NCBI GenBank assembly: GCA_937879825.1
Contig: CALFMQ010000127.1
Location: forward strand, 1-7,182
Source of the DNA: an uncultured Phycisphaerales bacterium
Lineage (GTDB): Bacteria > Planctomycetota > Phycisphaerae > Phycisphaerales > UBA1924
Direction of reading: 5' to 3'
Length of the DNA: 7,182 nucleotides
Shown: positions 1 through 6,420 of the stretch, one piece after another
Numbering within the stretch: position 1 is the first letter of the stretch
Layout of the letters: the number at the start of each line of letters is the position of its first letter
The notes under the pieces: model-generated
Database searches by the model: none
The model's input: the letters and a program-made list of their open reading frames with translations, nothing else
What the model was told of the DNA's origin: nothing
Position numbers and translations under genes: made by a program

Positions 1-176
1 GCCAGCATCGCCACAAAAACCGCGAGCAGCGGATACCGCCAGACATTGACGAGCAGATCGAAACCGAAATCACCGCTCCAGAAGCACATGATCATCAGCG
101 CCACAACAAACTGCACTCCAGCCAGCAACAGCAGCCCCAGCGACGCAAGCAACAGGTACTTCGGTGCGCTTCTCAT
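1..176 (-). CDS. Hypothetical membrane protein, N-terminal part (cut by window edge)
   Basis: The 3' part lies beyond the left edge; 58 residues are visible. I chose the ATG at 176-174 because it overlaps the stop of the upstream zinc-ribbon gene as ATGA and has a good ribosome site (GGAG, 4 bases upstream). The protein begins MRSAPKYLLL and has one clear hydrophobic helix at about residues 7-31 (Leu-rich, then VQFVVALMIM). A short polar stretch (WSGDFGFD) follows, and a second hydrophobic segment begins at about residue 48. It therefore looks like a small multi-pass inner-membrane protein. I recognise no family. Coupling to the zinc-ribbon membrane protein and rarA suggests co-expression, but gives no function. 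The start is fairly sure; the product is unknown. Confidence 0.72.
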   Translation of the reverse strand, partial: MRSAPKYLLLASLGLLLLAGVQFVVALMIMCFWSGDFGFDLLVNVWRYPLLAVFVAML

Positions 177-508
177 CGCACTCCGTTCCCATCGAATCCA
201 CTAGGTTCTTCCGACAGGTCAAGGACCCATTCGGGGATCCGCGCGTTTCCGCACTCAGGGCAGGTCGCCGTGGTAATTCCTCGCAAGTCGTATCCGCACT
301 GCTGGCAACAATTCCGCGCATACGCGAGCGTCCCGTAAGGCCGAACCTCGCGCGCGAGCACGAAGACAAACCCGATACCCGCGACGAGCCCGCCCGCCCC
401 CAACAGGAAACCACTGAAGAACACAAGCCCGCATACACAGACCAGACCGCCAGCGATCATGAGGAACGCCGGCCAATACTTTTGCAATCGTTCCAGGTCA
501 CTGTTCAT
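173..508 (-). CDS. Small two-helix membrane protein with C-terminal zinc ribbon
   Basis: The 111-residue protein has a short charged N-terminus (about residues 1-11), two hydrophobic helices (about 12-32 and 34-52, Gly/Val/Phe-rich), a basic linker, and a zinc ribbon with Cys68-x2-Cys71 and Cys83-x2-Cys86; Cys67 is an extra adjacent Cys. The ribbon reads CQQCGYDLRG then CPECG. This pattern is characteristic of many small proteins in Planctomycetes, where it is often joined to membrane segments; the function of these proteins is generally not known. The ribbon is probably cytoplasmic, since a basic stretch follows helix 2, but this is inference. The start ATG (508-506) overlaps the rarA stop as ATGA, and the stop (175-173) overlaps the next start the same way, so the gene sits in a coupled three-gene set. 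No catalytic motif is seen; binding of nucleic acid or protein is possible but unproven. Confidence 0.85.
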   Translation of the reverse strand: MNSDLERLQKYWPAFLMIAGGLVCVCGLVFFSGFLLGAGGLVAGIGFVFVLAREVRPYGTLAYARNCCQQCGYDLRGITTATCPECGNARIPEWVLDLSEEPSGFDGNGVR

Positions 509-1875
509 TTATCTCGTCCCCGCGCCCGCCGAATCTCCTCCAGCCGCTCCGCGAGGAACCTCTCGAACCCGATCTCCGTCGGCGTGTAATACCGCTTGTC
601 CACACCCAGATAGTCCTGACTCGTAACGCCACCCACGCTCGTCTTGTTCGCCGCGTTGTGCGAATACTCGTACCCCTTGCCCTCGACCGCCGACCCCGCG
701 CTCTTCGCCTTGGTCTTGTCCCGCAGGAACATCGGCACCGCCACCGTCCGCCCCTCGCGCACATCCGCCATCGCGTCGTTGATCGCCGTGTACGACGCGT
801 TGCTCTTCGGCGCCAGCGCCAGATACGTCACGCACTGGCCCAGCGTGATCCGCGCCTCGGGCATGCCGATCCGTTCCACAAGCGACCACGCGGCATCTGC
901 CACCATGATCGCCCGCGGGTCGGCGTTTCCGATGTCCTCGCTCGCCAGAATCGCAAGCCGCCTCGCGATAAACCTCGGGTCCTCCCCCGCCTCCAGCATC
1001 ACAGCAAGCCAGTACAGCGCCGCATCCGGATCGCTCCCCCGCAGACTCTTGATCAGCGCACTGGCGTGGTCATAGTGCTGATCGCCATCGCGGTCGTACA
1101 GAATCGCCTTGTGCTGGATCGACGCCTCCGCCGCCGCAAGATCAATCACGATCGCGCGATCTTGGCCGGCCTCCGGCAAAGAAGACAGCACCGCGATCTC
1201 CAGCGCGTTCAACGCCCGCCGCGCATCGCCGTCGGACATCTGCGCCCAGTGGGTGATCGCGCCGTCATCCACCAGCAGGTTCAGCTTCCCGAACCCGCGC
1301 GCCTCATCCGCCACCGCGCGTCGCACCACGTCCGCCACATCCTCGGCTGTCAACTGCTCCAGACGGAACAGCGTCGAGCGCGACACCAGCGCCGCATTCA
1401 CAGCAAACAGCGGGTTCTCCGTCGTCACGCCGATGAGCGTCACGATCCCCCGCTCCACATCCTCCAGAAGCGCGTCTTGCTGGGCGCGCGAGAACCGATG
1501 AATCTCGTCCAGAATCAGCACCGTCGCCCTGCCGCCGTCGCCGATCGCCCGCCGCGAGTCCTCCACGACCTCCCGAATCCGCTTCACGCCGATCGTCGCC
1601 GCGTTCTCCCGGACAAACGGCCTGCCCGTATGCCGCGCGATGATCTCCGCGAGCGTCGTCTTCCCCGTGCCCGGCGGGCCGTGGAGCAGAATCGAGGTCA
1701 GCCGCCCCGCCGCGATCATTCGCCGCAGAAGTGTCGGCGTGCCGTCACCCGCCGACCCCACAATATGCGTCTGTCCGGCGAACTCCTCGAAGGTCCGAGG
1801 GCGCATCCGCACCGCCAGGGGCTCCACACCCTTCAGCGCCGACTCGCGTTTGGTCGCCCACAGGTCCTGCATCAT
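505..1875 (-). CDS. rarA: Replication-associated recombination protein A (AAA+ ATPase, RarA/MgsA)
   Basis: This is the bacterial homologue of eukaryotic WRNIP1/Mgs1, an AAA+ ATPase acting at stalled replication forks with SSB and RecA-pathway proteins. From the ATG at 1875 the protein has 456 residues, close to the roughly 447 of E. coli RarA. Visible motifs are: N-terminal RPRTFEEFAGQ (25-35); Walker A GPPGTGKT (66-73); Walker B VLILDE (119-124) followed by the family-typical IHRFSRAQQDALL; sensor 1 TTEN (151-154); arginine-finger motif SR (165-166); and sensor-2 region DGDARR (215-220). The C-terminal tetramerisation region spans about 269-456, with GEDPRFIARRL, SEDIG and GYEYSHN. The open frame extends upstream to 1998, but those residues show no family similarity and would run through the divergent spacer, so I start at the ATG ATG pair (1875 or 1872). 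No strong ribosome site precedes it. The stop overlaps the next gene as ATGA. Confidence 0.95.
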   Translation of the reverse strand: MMQDLWATKRESALKGVEPLAVRMRPRTFEEFAGQTHIVGSAGDGTPTLLRRMIAAGRLTSILLHGPPGTGKTTLAEIIARHTGRPFVRENAATIGVKRIREVVEDSRRAIGDGGRATVLILDEIHRFSRAQQDALLEDVERGIVTLIGVTTENPLFAVNAALVSRSTLFRLEQLTAEDVADVVRRAVADEARGFGKLNLLVDDGAITHWAQMSDGDARRALNALEIAVLSSLPEAGQDRAIVIDLAAAEASIQHKAILYDRDGDQHYDHASALIKSLRGSDPDAALYWLAVMLEAGEDPRFIARRLAILASEDIGNADPRAIMVADAAWSLVERIGMPEARITLGQCVTYLALAPKSNASYTAINDAMADVREGRTVAVPMFLRDKTKAKSAGSAVEGKGYEYSHNAANKTSVGGVTSQDYLGVDKRYYTPTEIGFERFLAERLEEIRRARGRDK

Positions 1876-1878
1876 TTC

Positions 1879-1907
1879 AATTGTAGACCCACCCCTGCCG
1901 ATATGAT
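1879..1907. promoter_or_regulatory. Candidate overlapping divergent promoters, rarA / sulP
   Basis: The 104-base spacer between the rarA start (1875) and the sulP start (1980) must hold promoters for both directions. On the minus strand TACAAT (1885-1880) is a good -10 hexamer, but it lies so close to the rarA ATG that a transcript from it would be leaderless or nearly so; no good -35 is found. On the plus strand TTGTAG (1881-1886) and TATGAT (1902-1907) are -35/-10-like with a short 15-base gap, giving a leader of roughly 65 bases for sulP. The rarA -10 and sulP -35 would overlap, which would make the two promoters compete. These are hexamer matches only. Confidence 0.25.
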
Positions 1908-1979
1908 TCCCTCCCCCCTGCTCGCACCACCCGTGAAGCGTGCAACAGGCCAATCGCACGCCCTTCAGAAAGCCGCGCC

Positions 1980-3752
1980 ATGCGCGCCAATACGCCAATC
2001 ACGGCGAACTCGCCGACATTCAGGCCCAAACTCCTGACCACGCTCCGCGGATACACCCGGCAGCAGTTCATCGCCGACCTCATCGCGGGGCTCACCGTCG
2101 CCATCGTCGCGCTCCCCCTCGCCCTCGCCTTCGGCATCGCGTCCATCCCAGAAGAGGTCGCCACCGGCGCGGGCGTCTCACCGCCCGCGGCCGGGCTCTT
2201 CACAGCCATCGTCGCCGGCTTCCTCATCTCCGCGTTGGGCGGCTCGCGCGTCTCCATCGGCGGGCCCACCGGCGCGTTTATCGTCATCATCTACGCCGTC
2301 GCCGCCAAGCACGGGTACGACGGCCTCGTCCTCGCGACGCTCATGGCCGGTGTGATGCTCATCGCGCTGGGCGTCGCCCGCATGGGCACGCTCATCAAGT
2401 TCATCCCTTACCCCGTCACGACCGGCTTCACCACAGGAATCGCGGTCATCATCCTCTCGGGCCAGATCAAGGACCTCCTCGGGCTCCACACCACCGGACC
2501 CGCCGATCACCCCATCCCGCCCGAGTTCGTCGACAAGGTCGCCTGGTGCGCCGAGCACATCGCCACCATCAACTGGTCGAGCGCCATCATGGGCTGCGCG
2601 ATCGTCGCGGGGCTCTTCGCGTGGCGCAGGTGGATGCCCCGGCGCGTCCCCGGCGCGATCGTGCTGCTCATCCTCGCAACGCTCATCGCCAAGATCTTCA
2701 ACCTCCCAGTCGAGACCATCCACGACCGCTTCGGCGCGATCCCGACCGGCTTGCCCGTGCCCCGCTTCCCGACCACCGGATGGGACCGGCTGCCCGAACT
2801 CGTCGCGCCCGCCGCCACCATCGCCGTGCTCGCGGCCATCGAGTCCCTGCTCTGCGCGGTCGTCGCCGACGGCATGCTCGGCACGCGACACCGCTCCAAT
2901 ACCGAACTCATCGCTCAGGGCGTCGCCAACATCGCTTCGCCCGTTTTCGGCGGCATCCCCGCCACCGGCGCGATCGCTCGCACCGCCACCAATGTCCAGT
3001 CCGGCGGGTGCACGCCCATCGCCGGGATGACGCACGCCGCCCTGCTGCTCCTCATCGTGCTCACCGTCGGGCGCTTCGCCGCGATGATCCCCCTCTGCGC
3101 GCTGTCGGGTGTGCTCGTCGTCGTCGCGTGGAACATGAGCGAGATGCACTCGTTCCGCTGGCTGCTCAACGGCCCGCGCCAGGACACCCTCGTCCTGCTC
3201 GCCACCTTCGGCCTGACCGTCTTCACCGACCTCACCATCGCCGTCGGTGTGGGCATCGTGCTCGCCGCCCTGCTCTTTATGAAGCGCATGGCCGATGTCT
3301 CTAGCGTCGAGTTCGTCGACGCTTCCGAAGGCGGCGTCGATATCCCCACCGCGTCCATCACCAGAGACCGCGGCTCGGCCGACTCTGGCATCCGCGTCTA
3401 CGCGATCAACGGCCCCTTCTTCTTCGGAGCCGCGTACAAACTCCGCGACACGCTCGACGACATCGGCAACCAACCGCGCGCACTCATCCTCGATCTGTCC
3501 AACGTCCTCACGCTCGACGCCACCGGCCTCCACGCGCTGGAGGAACTCCACCGCGCCTCCCGCGCCCGCGGCACACGCCTCATCCTCGCCGGCATGCACA
3601 TGCAGCCCATGGTCGCCATCGCGTCTCGCGGGCTCACCGAACGCCTCGGCGCCGAGAACCTCGCGCCCGACGTGCGAACCGCCATCGACTGGGCCGCCGA
3701 GAAGCCCGAATCCACCCAACCGAACGCCGATCCCTCCCAAGGCGTACCCTAA
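1980..3752 (+). CDS. SulP/SLC26-family anion transporter with C-terminal STAS domain
   Basis: This 590-residue inner-membrane transporter has the full SulP layout: a short cytoplasmic N-terminus (1-30), a transmembrane region (about 31-435), and a cytoplasmic STAS domain (about 470-573). Family signatures are AGLTVAIVALPLALAFGIA (about 36-54), GGPTGAF (94-100) in the substrate-site region, Glu288 in AIESLLCAVVADGM, and GGIPATGAIARTATN (324-338). In the STAS loop the sequence is Asp513-Ala514-Thr515-Gly516, so the position phosphorylated in anti-anti-sigma proteins is Ala; this is usual for SulP and means no Ser switch there. Known members carry sulfate, bicarbonate (BicA), or C4-dicarboxylates (DauA); the sequence does not say which, so I give no symbol. 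Hydrophobicity is uninterrupted and the gene looks intact. The upstream ribosome site is weak (AGAAAG). glmS follows after 60 bases, so read-through is possible, but no functional link is implied. Confidence 0.93.
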   Translation: MRANTPITANSPTFRPKLLTTLRGYTRQQFIADLIAGLTVAIVALPLALAFGIASIPEEVATGAGVSPPAAGLFTAIVAGFLISALGGSRVSIGGPTGAFIVIIYAVAAKHGYDGLVLATLMAGVMLIALGVARMGTLIKFIPYPVTTGFTTGIAVIILSGQIKDLLGLHTTGPADHPIPPEFVDKVAWCAEHIATINWSSAIMGCAIVAGLFAWRRWMPRRVPGAIVLLILATLIAKIFNLPVETIHDRFGAIPTGLPVPRFPTTGWDRLPELVAPAATIAVLAAIESLLCAVVADGMLGTRHRSNTELIAQGVANIASPVFGGIPATGAIARTATNVQSGGCTPIAGMTHAALLLLIVLTVGRFAAMIPLCALSGVLVVVAWNMSEMHSFRWLLNGPRQDTLVLLATFGLTVFTDLTIAVGVGIVLAALLFMKRMADVSSVEFVDASEGGVDIPTASITRDRGSADSGIRVYAINGPFFFGAAYKLRDTLDDIGNQPRALILDLSNVLTLDATGLHALEELHRASRARGTRLILAGMHMQPMVAIASRGLTERLGAENLAPDVRTAIDWAAEKPESTQPNADPSQGVP

Positions 3753-3798
3753 TACGGTCGATTCACGGATGGATCGCCCCACCGAGAGGCATCGGAAC

Positions 3799-3804
3799 GA
3801 GGGA
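3799..3804 (+). promoter_or_regulatory. Ribosome binding site of glmS
   Basis: GAGGGA lies 8 bases before the ATG at 3813 but only 2 bases before the in-frame GTG at 3807. The spacing therefore supports the ATG, which also leaves Cys as residue 2, as the enzyme requires. Confidence 0.7.
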
Positions 3805-3812
3805 TAGTGCGT

Positions 3813-5639
3813 ATGTGCGGGATCGTGGCGTATATCGGACACAAGCCGGCCAAGGAACTCCTCATCGAGGGGCTCAAGCGCCTCGAGTACCGCGGCTACG
3901 ACTCCGCCGGCCTCGCCCTGATGAACGGCGACCTCCAGATCGTCAAAGCCGTCGGGCGCGTCGCCAACCTCGAAGCCAAAGTCGCCAAAACCAAAGACCT
4001 CCACGCCCACATGGGCATGGCCCACACCCGCTGGGCCACGCACGGCGGCGTCACCGAACCCAACGCCCACCCCCACACCGACGACAAACGCAAGATCTGC
4101 CTCGTCCACAACGGCATCATCGAGAACTACGCCACGCTCAAGAAGGTCCTCTCCGAGCGCGGCCGCACCTTCCACACCGAGACCGACACCGAAGTCCTCG
4201 CCACGCTCATCGGCGAACTCTACGAGGGCGACATCGAGCAGGCCGTCCAAGCCGCGCTCCGCGAGGTCACCGGCGCCTACGCCATCGTCGTCTGGTGCTC
4301 CGACGAACCCGAAACATTCATCGCCGCGCGCAAGGGCGGGCCGCTGATGGTCGGAATCGGCAACGGCGAGTACATCGTCGCCTCCGACCCCTCCGCGATC
4401 GTCGCGCACACCACACAGGCCTTCGCGCTCGAAGATTACAACGTCGTCAAGATCACGCGCGACGGCTTCCGCACCTCCACCATCGATAACAAATCCGTGT
4501 CGCCAAAGGTCATGCAGCTCGAGATGGACCTCGAAGAAACCGAACTCGGGGCCTTCGAGCACTACATGCGCAAGGAGATCTTCGAGCAGCCCAACGCGCT
4601 CCGCACCACCTTCCGCGGCAGAATCGACCTCAACGAGGGCCGCATCGTCCTGGGCGGCGTCGCCAAATACGCCAAGGAACTCGTCAAGGCGCGCCGCTTC
4701 ACCCTCACAGCGCAGGGCACCGCGCTCCACGCCGCCATGATCGGCGAGTACCTCCTCGAAGACCTCGCCAAAGTCCCCGCCGAGTGCGAGTACGCATCCG
4801 AGTTCCGCTACCGCAACCCGATCATCGAAGAGAACGCCGTTGTCGTCGCGGTCAGCCAATCGGGCGAGACCGCCGACACGCTCGCCGCGCTCCACGAAGC
4901 CAAGGACCGCGGCGCGCTGGCGCTGGGCGTCGTCAATGTCGTCGGCTCCACCATCGCCCGCGAGACCGATGCGGGCGTCTACCTCCGCGTCGGCCCCGAG
5001 ATCGGCGTCGCCTCCACCAAGGCGTTCACCGGTCAGGTCGCCGTCCTCACCATGCTCGCGCTCTACATGGCCCGGCGCAAGTTCATGTCCCCCTACGAGT
5101 CCGCACAACTGATGCGCGAACTCGAACGCGTACCCGACCACATCGAGCGCGCCCTCCAGGCCGACTCGCACATCAAGTCCGTCGTCGAGAAGCACTGCGC
5201 CAAGGAGAACTGGCTCTTCCTCGGACGCGGCTACAACTACCCCGTCGCCCTCGAAGGCGCCCTCAAACTCAAGGAAATCTCCTACATCCACGCCGAGGGC
5301 ATGCCCGCCGCCGAAATGAAGCACGGCCCCATCGCCCTCATCAACGACGGCATGCCCTGCGTCTTCATCGCCAACAAGGGACGCCAGTACGACAAGGTCA
5401 TGAACAATATCGAGGAGGTCCGCTCACGGGGCGGCCACATCATCGCCATCGCCACCGAGGGCGACGACGCCATCCGCGACCTGGCCAACGATGTCATCTT
5501 CGTGCCCGATGTCTCAGAAGCCCTCAGCCCGATGGTCACCGTCATCCCGCTGCAACTCATGGCCTACCACGCCGCCGTCATCCGGGGACATGATGTCGAC
5601 AAGCCCCGCAACCTCGCCAAGAGCGTGACGGTGGAGTGA
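3813..5639 (+). CDS. glmS: Glutamine-fructose-6-phosphate aminotransferase (isomerizing), glucosamine-6-phosphate synthase
   Basis: This cytoplasmic enzyme makes glucosamine-6-phosphate from fructose-6-phosphate and glutamine, the committed step to UDP-GlcNAc for cell-envelope and lipopolysaccharide sugars. The protein has 608 residues (E. coli 609). The N-terminal class II glutaminase domain (about 2-240) has nucleophile Cys2, which must be exposed by Met removal; RGYDSAG (28-34); HTRWATHG (71-78); HNGIIEN (99-105); and TETDTE (122-127). Two SIS domains follow (about 285-420 and 455-590), with SQSGETADT (348-356), GPEIGVASTKAF (394-405), KLKEISYIHAE (485-495, catalytic Glu488), EMKHGP (501-506, His504) and the C-terminal tail LAKSVTVE (Lys603). 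A GTG two codons upstream (3807) would hide Cys2 and is rejected. Oddity: the first SIS loop reads AQGTA (300-304), where the family usually has ACGTS; the lost Ser normally helps bind the sugar phosphate. The gene ends 3 bases from the stop of the convergent STAS gene. No ribozyme fits upstream. Confidence 0.97.
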   Translation: MCGIVAYIGHKPAKELLIEGLKRLEYRGYDSAGLALMNGDLQIVKAVGRVANLEAKVAKTKDLHAHMGMAHTRWATHGGVTEPNAHPHTDDKRKICLVHNGIIENYATLKKVLSERGRTFHTETDTEVLATLIGELYEGDIEQAVQAALREVTGAYAIVVWCSDEPETFIAARKGGPLMVGIGNGEYIVASDPSAIVAHTTQAFALEDYNVVKITRDGFRTSTIDNKSVSPKVMQLEMDLEETELGAFEHYMRKEIFEQPNALRTTFRGRIDLNEGRIVLGGVAKYAKELVKARRFTLTAQGTALHAAMIGEYLLEDLAKVPAECEYASEFRYRNPIIEENAVVVAVSQSGETADTLAALHEAKDRGALALGVVNVVGSTIARETDAGVYLRVGPEIGVASTKAFTGQVAVLTMLALYMARRKFMSPYESAQLMRELERVPDHIERALQADSHIKSVVEKHCAKENWLFLGRGYNYPVALEGALKLKEISYIHAEGMPAAEMKHGPIALINDGMPCVFIANKGRQYDKVMNNIEEVRSRGGHIIAIATEGDDAIRDLANDVIFVPDVSEALSPMVTVIPLQLMAYHAAVIRGHDVDKPRNLAKSVTVE

Positions 5640-5644
5640 CGCTC
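5621..5644. terminator. Imperfect inverted repeat across two convergent stops, possible bidirectional terminator
   Basis: Arms GAGCGTGAC (5621-5629) and GTGACGCTC (5636-5644) pair except for one G-G mismatch, with loop GGTGGA. The repeat covers the glmS stop (5637-5639), the 3-base gap, and part of the STAS gene's stop (5645-5643). A near-symmetric hairpin would form in RNA from either strand. Neither side has a clear run of T, so it is not a standard intrinsic terminator; it could slow polymerase, protect 3' ends, or be chance. Confidence 0.3.
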
Positions 5645-5993
5645 ACCCCAACTTCTTCAGGGCATCCTCGAGCGTCTTCTCGATCGCCATGCTCTTCTCG
5701 ACCTTCGTCATCCGGAAGATCTCGTGGATGTCCTCGTTGAGATTGCAGATGATGAACTTCCCCCGACCCCGACGCGCCTCGTGCACCAGCGTCAGAATCA
5801 TCGTGATGCCCGGCGACGACAGGAACGCGACCTTGTCGAAGTCCATCACCACATTCCACTTCGTGTGCGGCGCTTCCTTCTGAACATGCTCGATCACCAG
5901 CCCGGACTCGTACTCCGAGATCGTCGTCGTGGTCAGCGTCGCCACGAGCACATCGCTGACCCGCTCCGTCCGGACAAAGTTCTGCGCGTTCAT
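5643..5993 (-). CDS. Stand-alone STAS-domain protein (anti-sigma factor antagonist type), paralogue 1
   Basis: The 116-residue protein is nearly all one STAS domain, the fold of SpoIIAA/RsbV, which bind anti-sigma kinases and are controlled by phosphorylation of one Ser. Beta-strand VLVATL (15-20), core WNVVMDF (46-52), switch loop FLSSPGITMIL (57-67) and strand KFIICNLN (79-86) are visible. Aligned to SpoIIAA (loop DSSG, phospho-Ser58), Ser60 takes the phospho-Ser place, while the preceding Asp is Ser59 and the following Ser is Pro61. It is colinear without gaps with the gene upstream on the same strand (about 56 of 116 residues identical), so the pair arose by tandem duplication. The start ATG at 5993 has a weak GAGAGA about 11 bases upstream; 29 bases separate it from its paralogue. 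No partner kinase gene is in view, so the partner is unknown. Confidence 0.88.
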   Translation of the reverse strand: MNAQNFVRTERVSDVLVATLTTTTISEYESGLVIEHVQKEAPHTKWNVVMDFDKVAFLSSPGITMILTLVHEARRGRGKFIICNLNEDIHEIFRMTKVEKSMAIEKTLEDALKKLG

Positions 5994-6022
5994 GCAGTCG
6001 GTCTCTCTCGGTTCGGCTCGTT

Positions 6023-6376
6023 CTAGACGCCCATCTTCGACATCGCCTCGGCGAGCGTCGGCGTGATGGTAAACAGCTTGTCCACCTTCGTCATCTTCAG
6101 GACCTTGAGAATCTCATCGTTGAGACTCGCCACCACGATCTTGCCCTTCTGCGCTTTCGCCCCGTGCACGAGCGTCAGGATCATCCCGATCCCCGCCGAC
6201 GCCATGAACTCCACCTGCTTGAAGTCCAGCACGATATTCCACAGCCCCTTGGGCGCTTCCTTCTGAATCTGATCGCCGATCACGCGCGACTCGTAATCCG
6301 ACAGCGAGTTCGTGGTCAATGTCGCCACGAGCACGCCCCTGGTCACCTCGGTCCTCACATGCGTCGCCTCAGCCAT
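6023..6376 (-). CDS. Stand-alone STAS-domain protein (anti-sigma factor antagonist type), paralogue 2
   Basis: The 117-residue cytoplasmic protein consists of one STAS domain. Strand VLVATL (15-20), core WNIVLDF (46-52), switch loop FMASAGIGMIL (57-67), strand KIVVASLN (79-86) and MTKVDKLF (95-102) match the family. Ser60 aligns with the phospho-Ser of SpoIIAA; the acidic residue usually just before it is Ala59. I place the start at ATG 6376-6374 because the product then matches its neighbour in length and residue by residue; ATG 6385, three codons earlier, is possible. The frame stays open to 6622, but that extension overlaps the anti-sigma gene in another frame and looks unlike protein. No strong ribosome site is seen. 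It lies 41 bases after the anti-sigma-like gene and before paralogue 1, probably one transcript. It could regulate a sigma factor, or another STAS-responsive complex elsewhere in the genome. Confidence 0.87.
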   Translation of the reverse strand: MAEATHVRTEVTRGVLVATLTTNSLSDYESRVIGDQIQKEAPKGLWNIVLDFKQVEFMASAGIGMILTLVHGAKAQKGKIVVASLNDEILKVLKMTKVDKLFTITPTLAEAMSKMGV

Positions 6377-6408
6377 AGCGAGCATGGTACCGAGTCCGTA
6401 TCCCGCCG

Positions 6409-6420
6409 TGACTCGAGTCA
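6409..6420. repeat. 12-base perfect palindrome at the anti-sigma gene stop
   Basis: TGACTCGAGTCA is its own reverse complement and contains the TGA stop of the anti-sigma-like gene (6420-6418). The half CGAGTC recurs at 6391-6396, so an alternative 6-bp stem with a 13-base loop is possible with 6410-6415. It lies just upstream of the STAS gene start. A 12-base palindrome is expected about once or twice by chance in a window this size, so a regulatory role is only a possibility. Confidence 0.3.

Noticed and set aside
658..2037. Plus-strand open frame of 459 codons opposite rarA
   Set aside because: It is antisense to rarA, Arg-rich and without any recognisable domain; rarA has all its AAA+ motifs in the other strand.
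1940..3304. Plus-strand Arg/His/Pro-rich open frame overlapping sulP
   Set aside because: It is an out-of-frame reading of sulP; the composition is typical of a shifted GC-rich frame and no motif is present.
3785..3798. Small hairpin (CCGA/TCGG) between sulP and glmS as a terminator
   Set aside because: The stem is only 4 bp and no T run follows, so it does not support termination.
3753..3812. glmS ribozyme/riboswitch upstream of glmS
   Set aside because: The gap is only 60 bases, shorter than the known ribozyme (about 150 bases or more), and no matching core is seen.
3807..3812. GTG at 3807 as the glmS start
   Set aside because: It would add two residues before the catalytic Cys, which must become the N-terminus, and it sits too close to the GAGGGA ribosome site.
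2178..5324. Open frame of over 1000 codons on the minus strand, antisense to sulP and glmS
   Set aside because: Its product is a low-complexity Asp/Gly/Glu/Val-rich string with no domain, and it runs across two unmistakable genes. In GC-rich genes with G/C third positions the opposite frame rarely meets a stop, which explains it.
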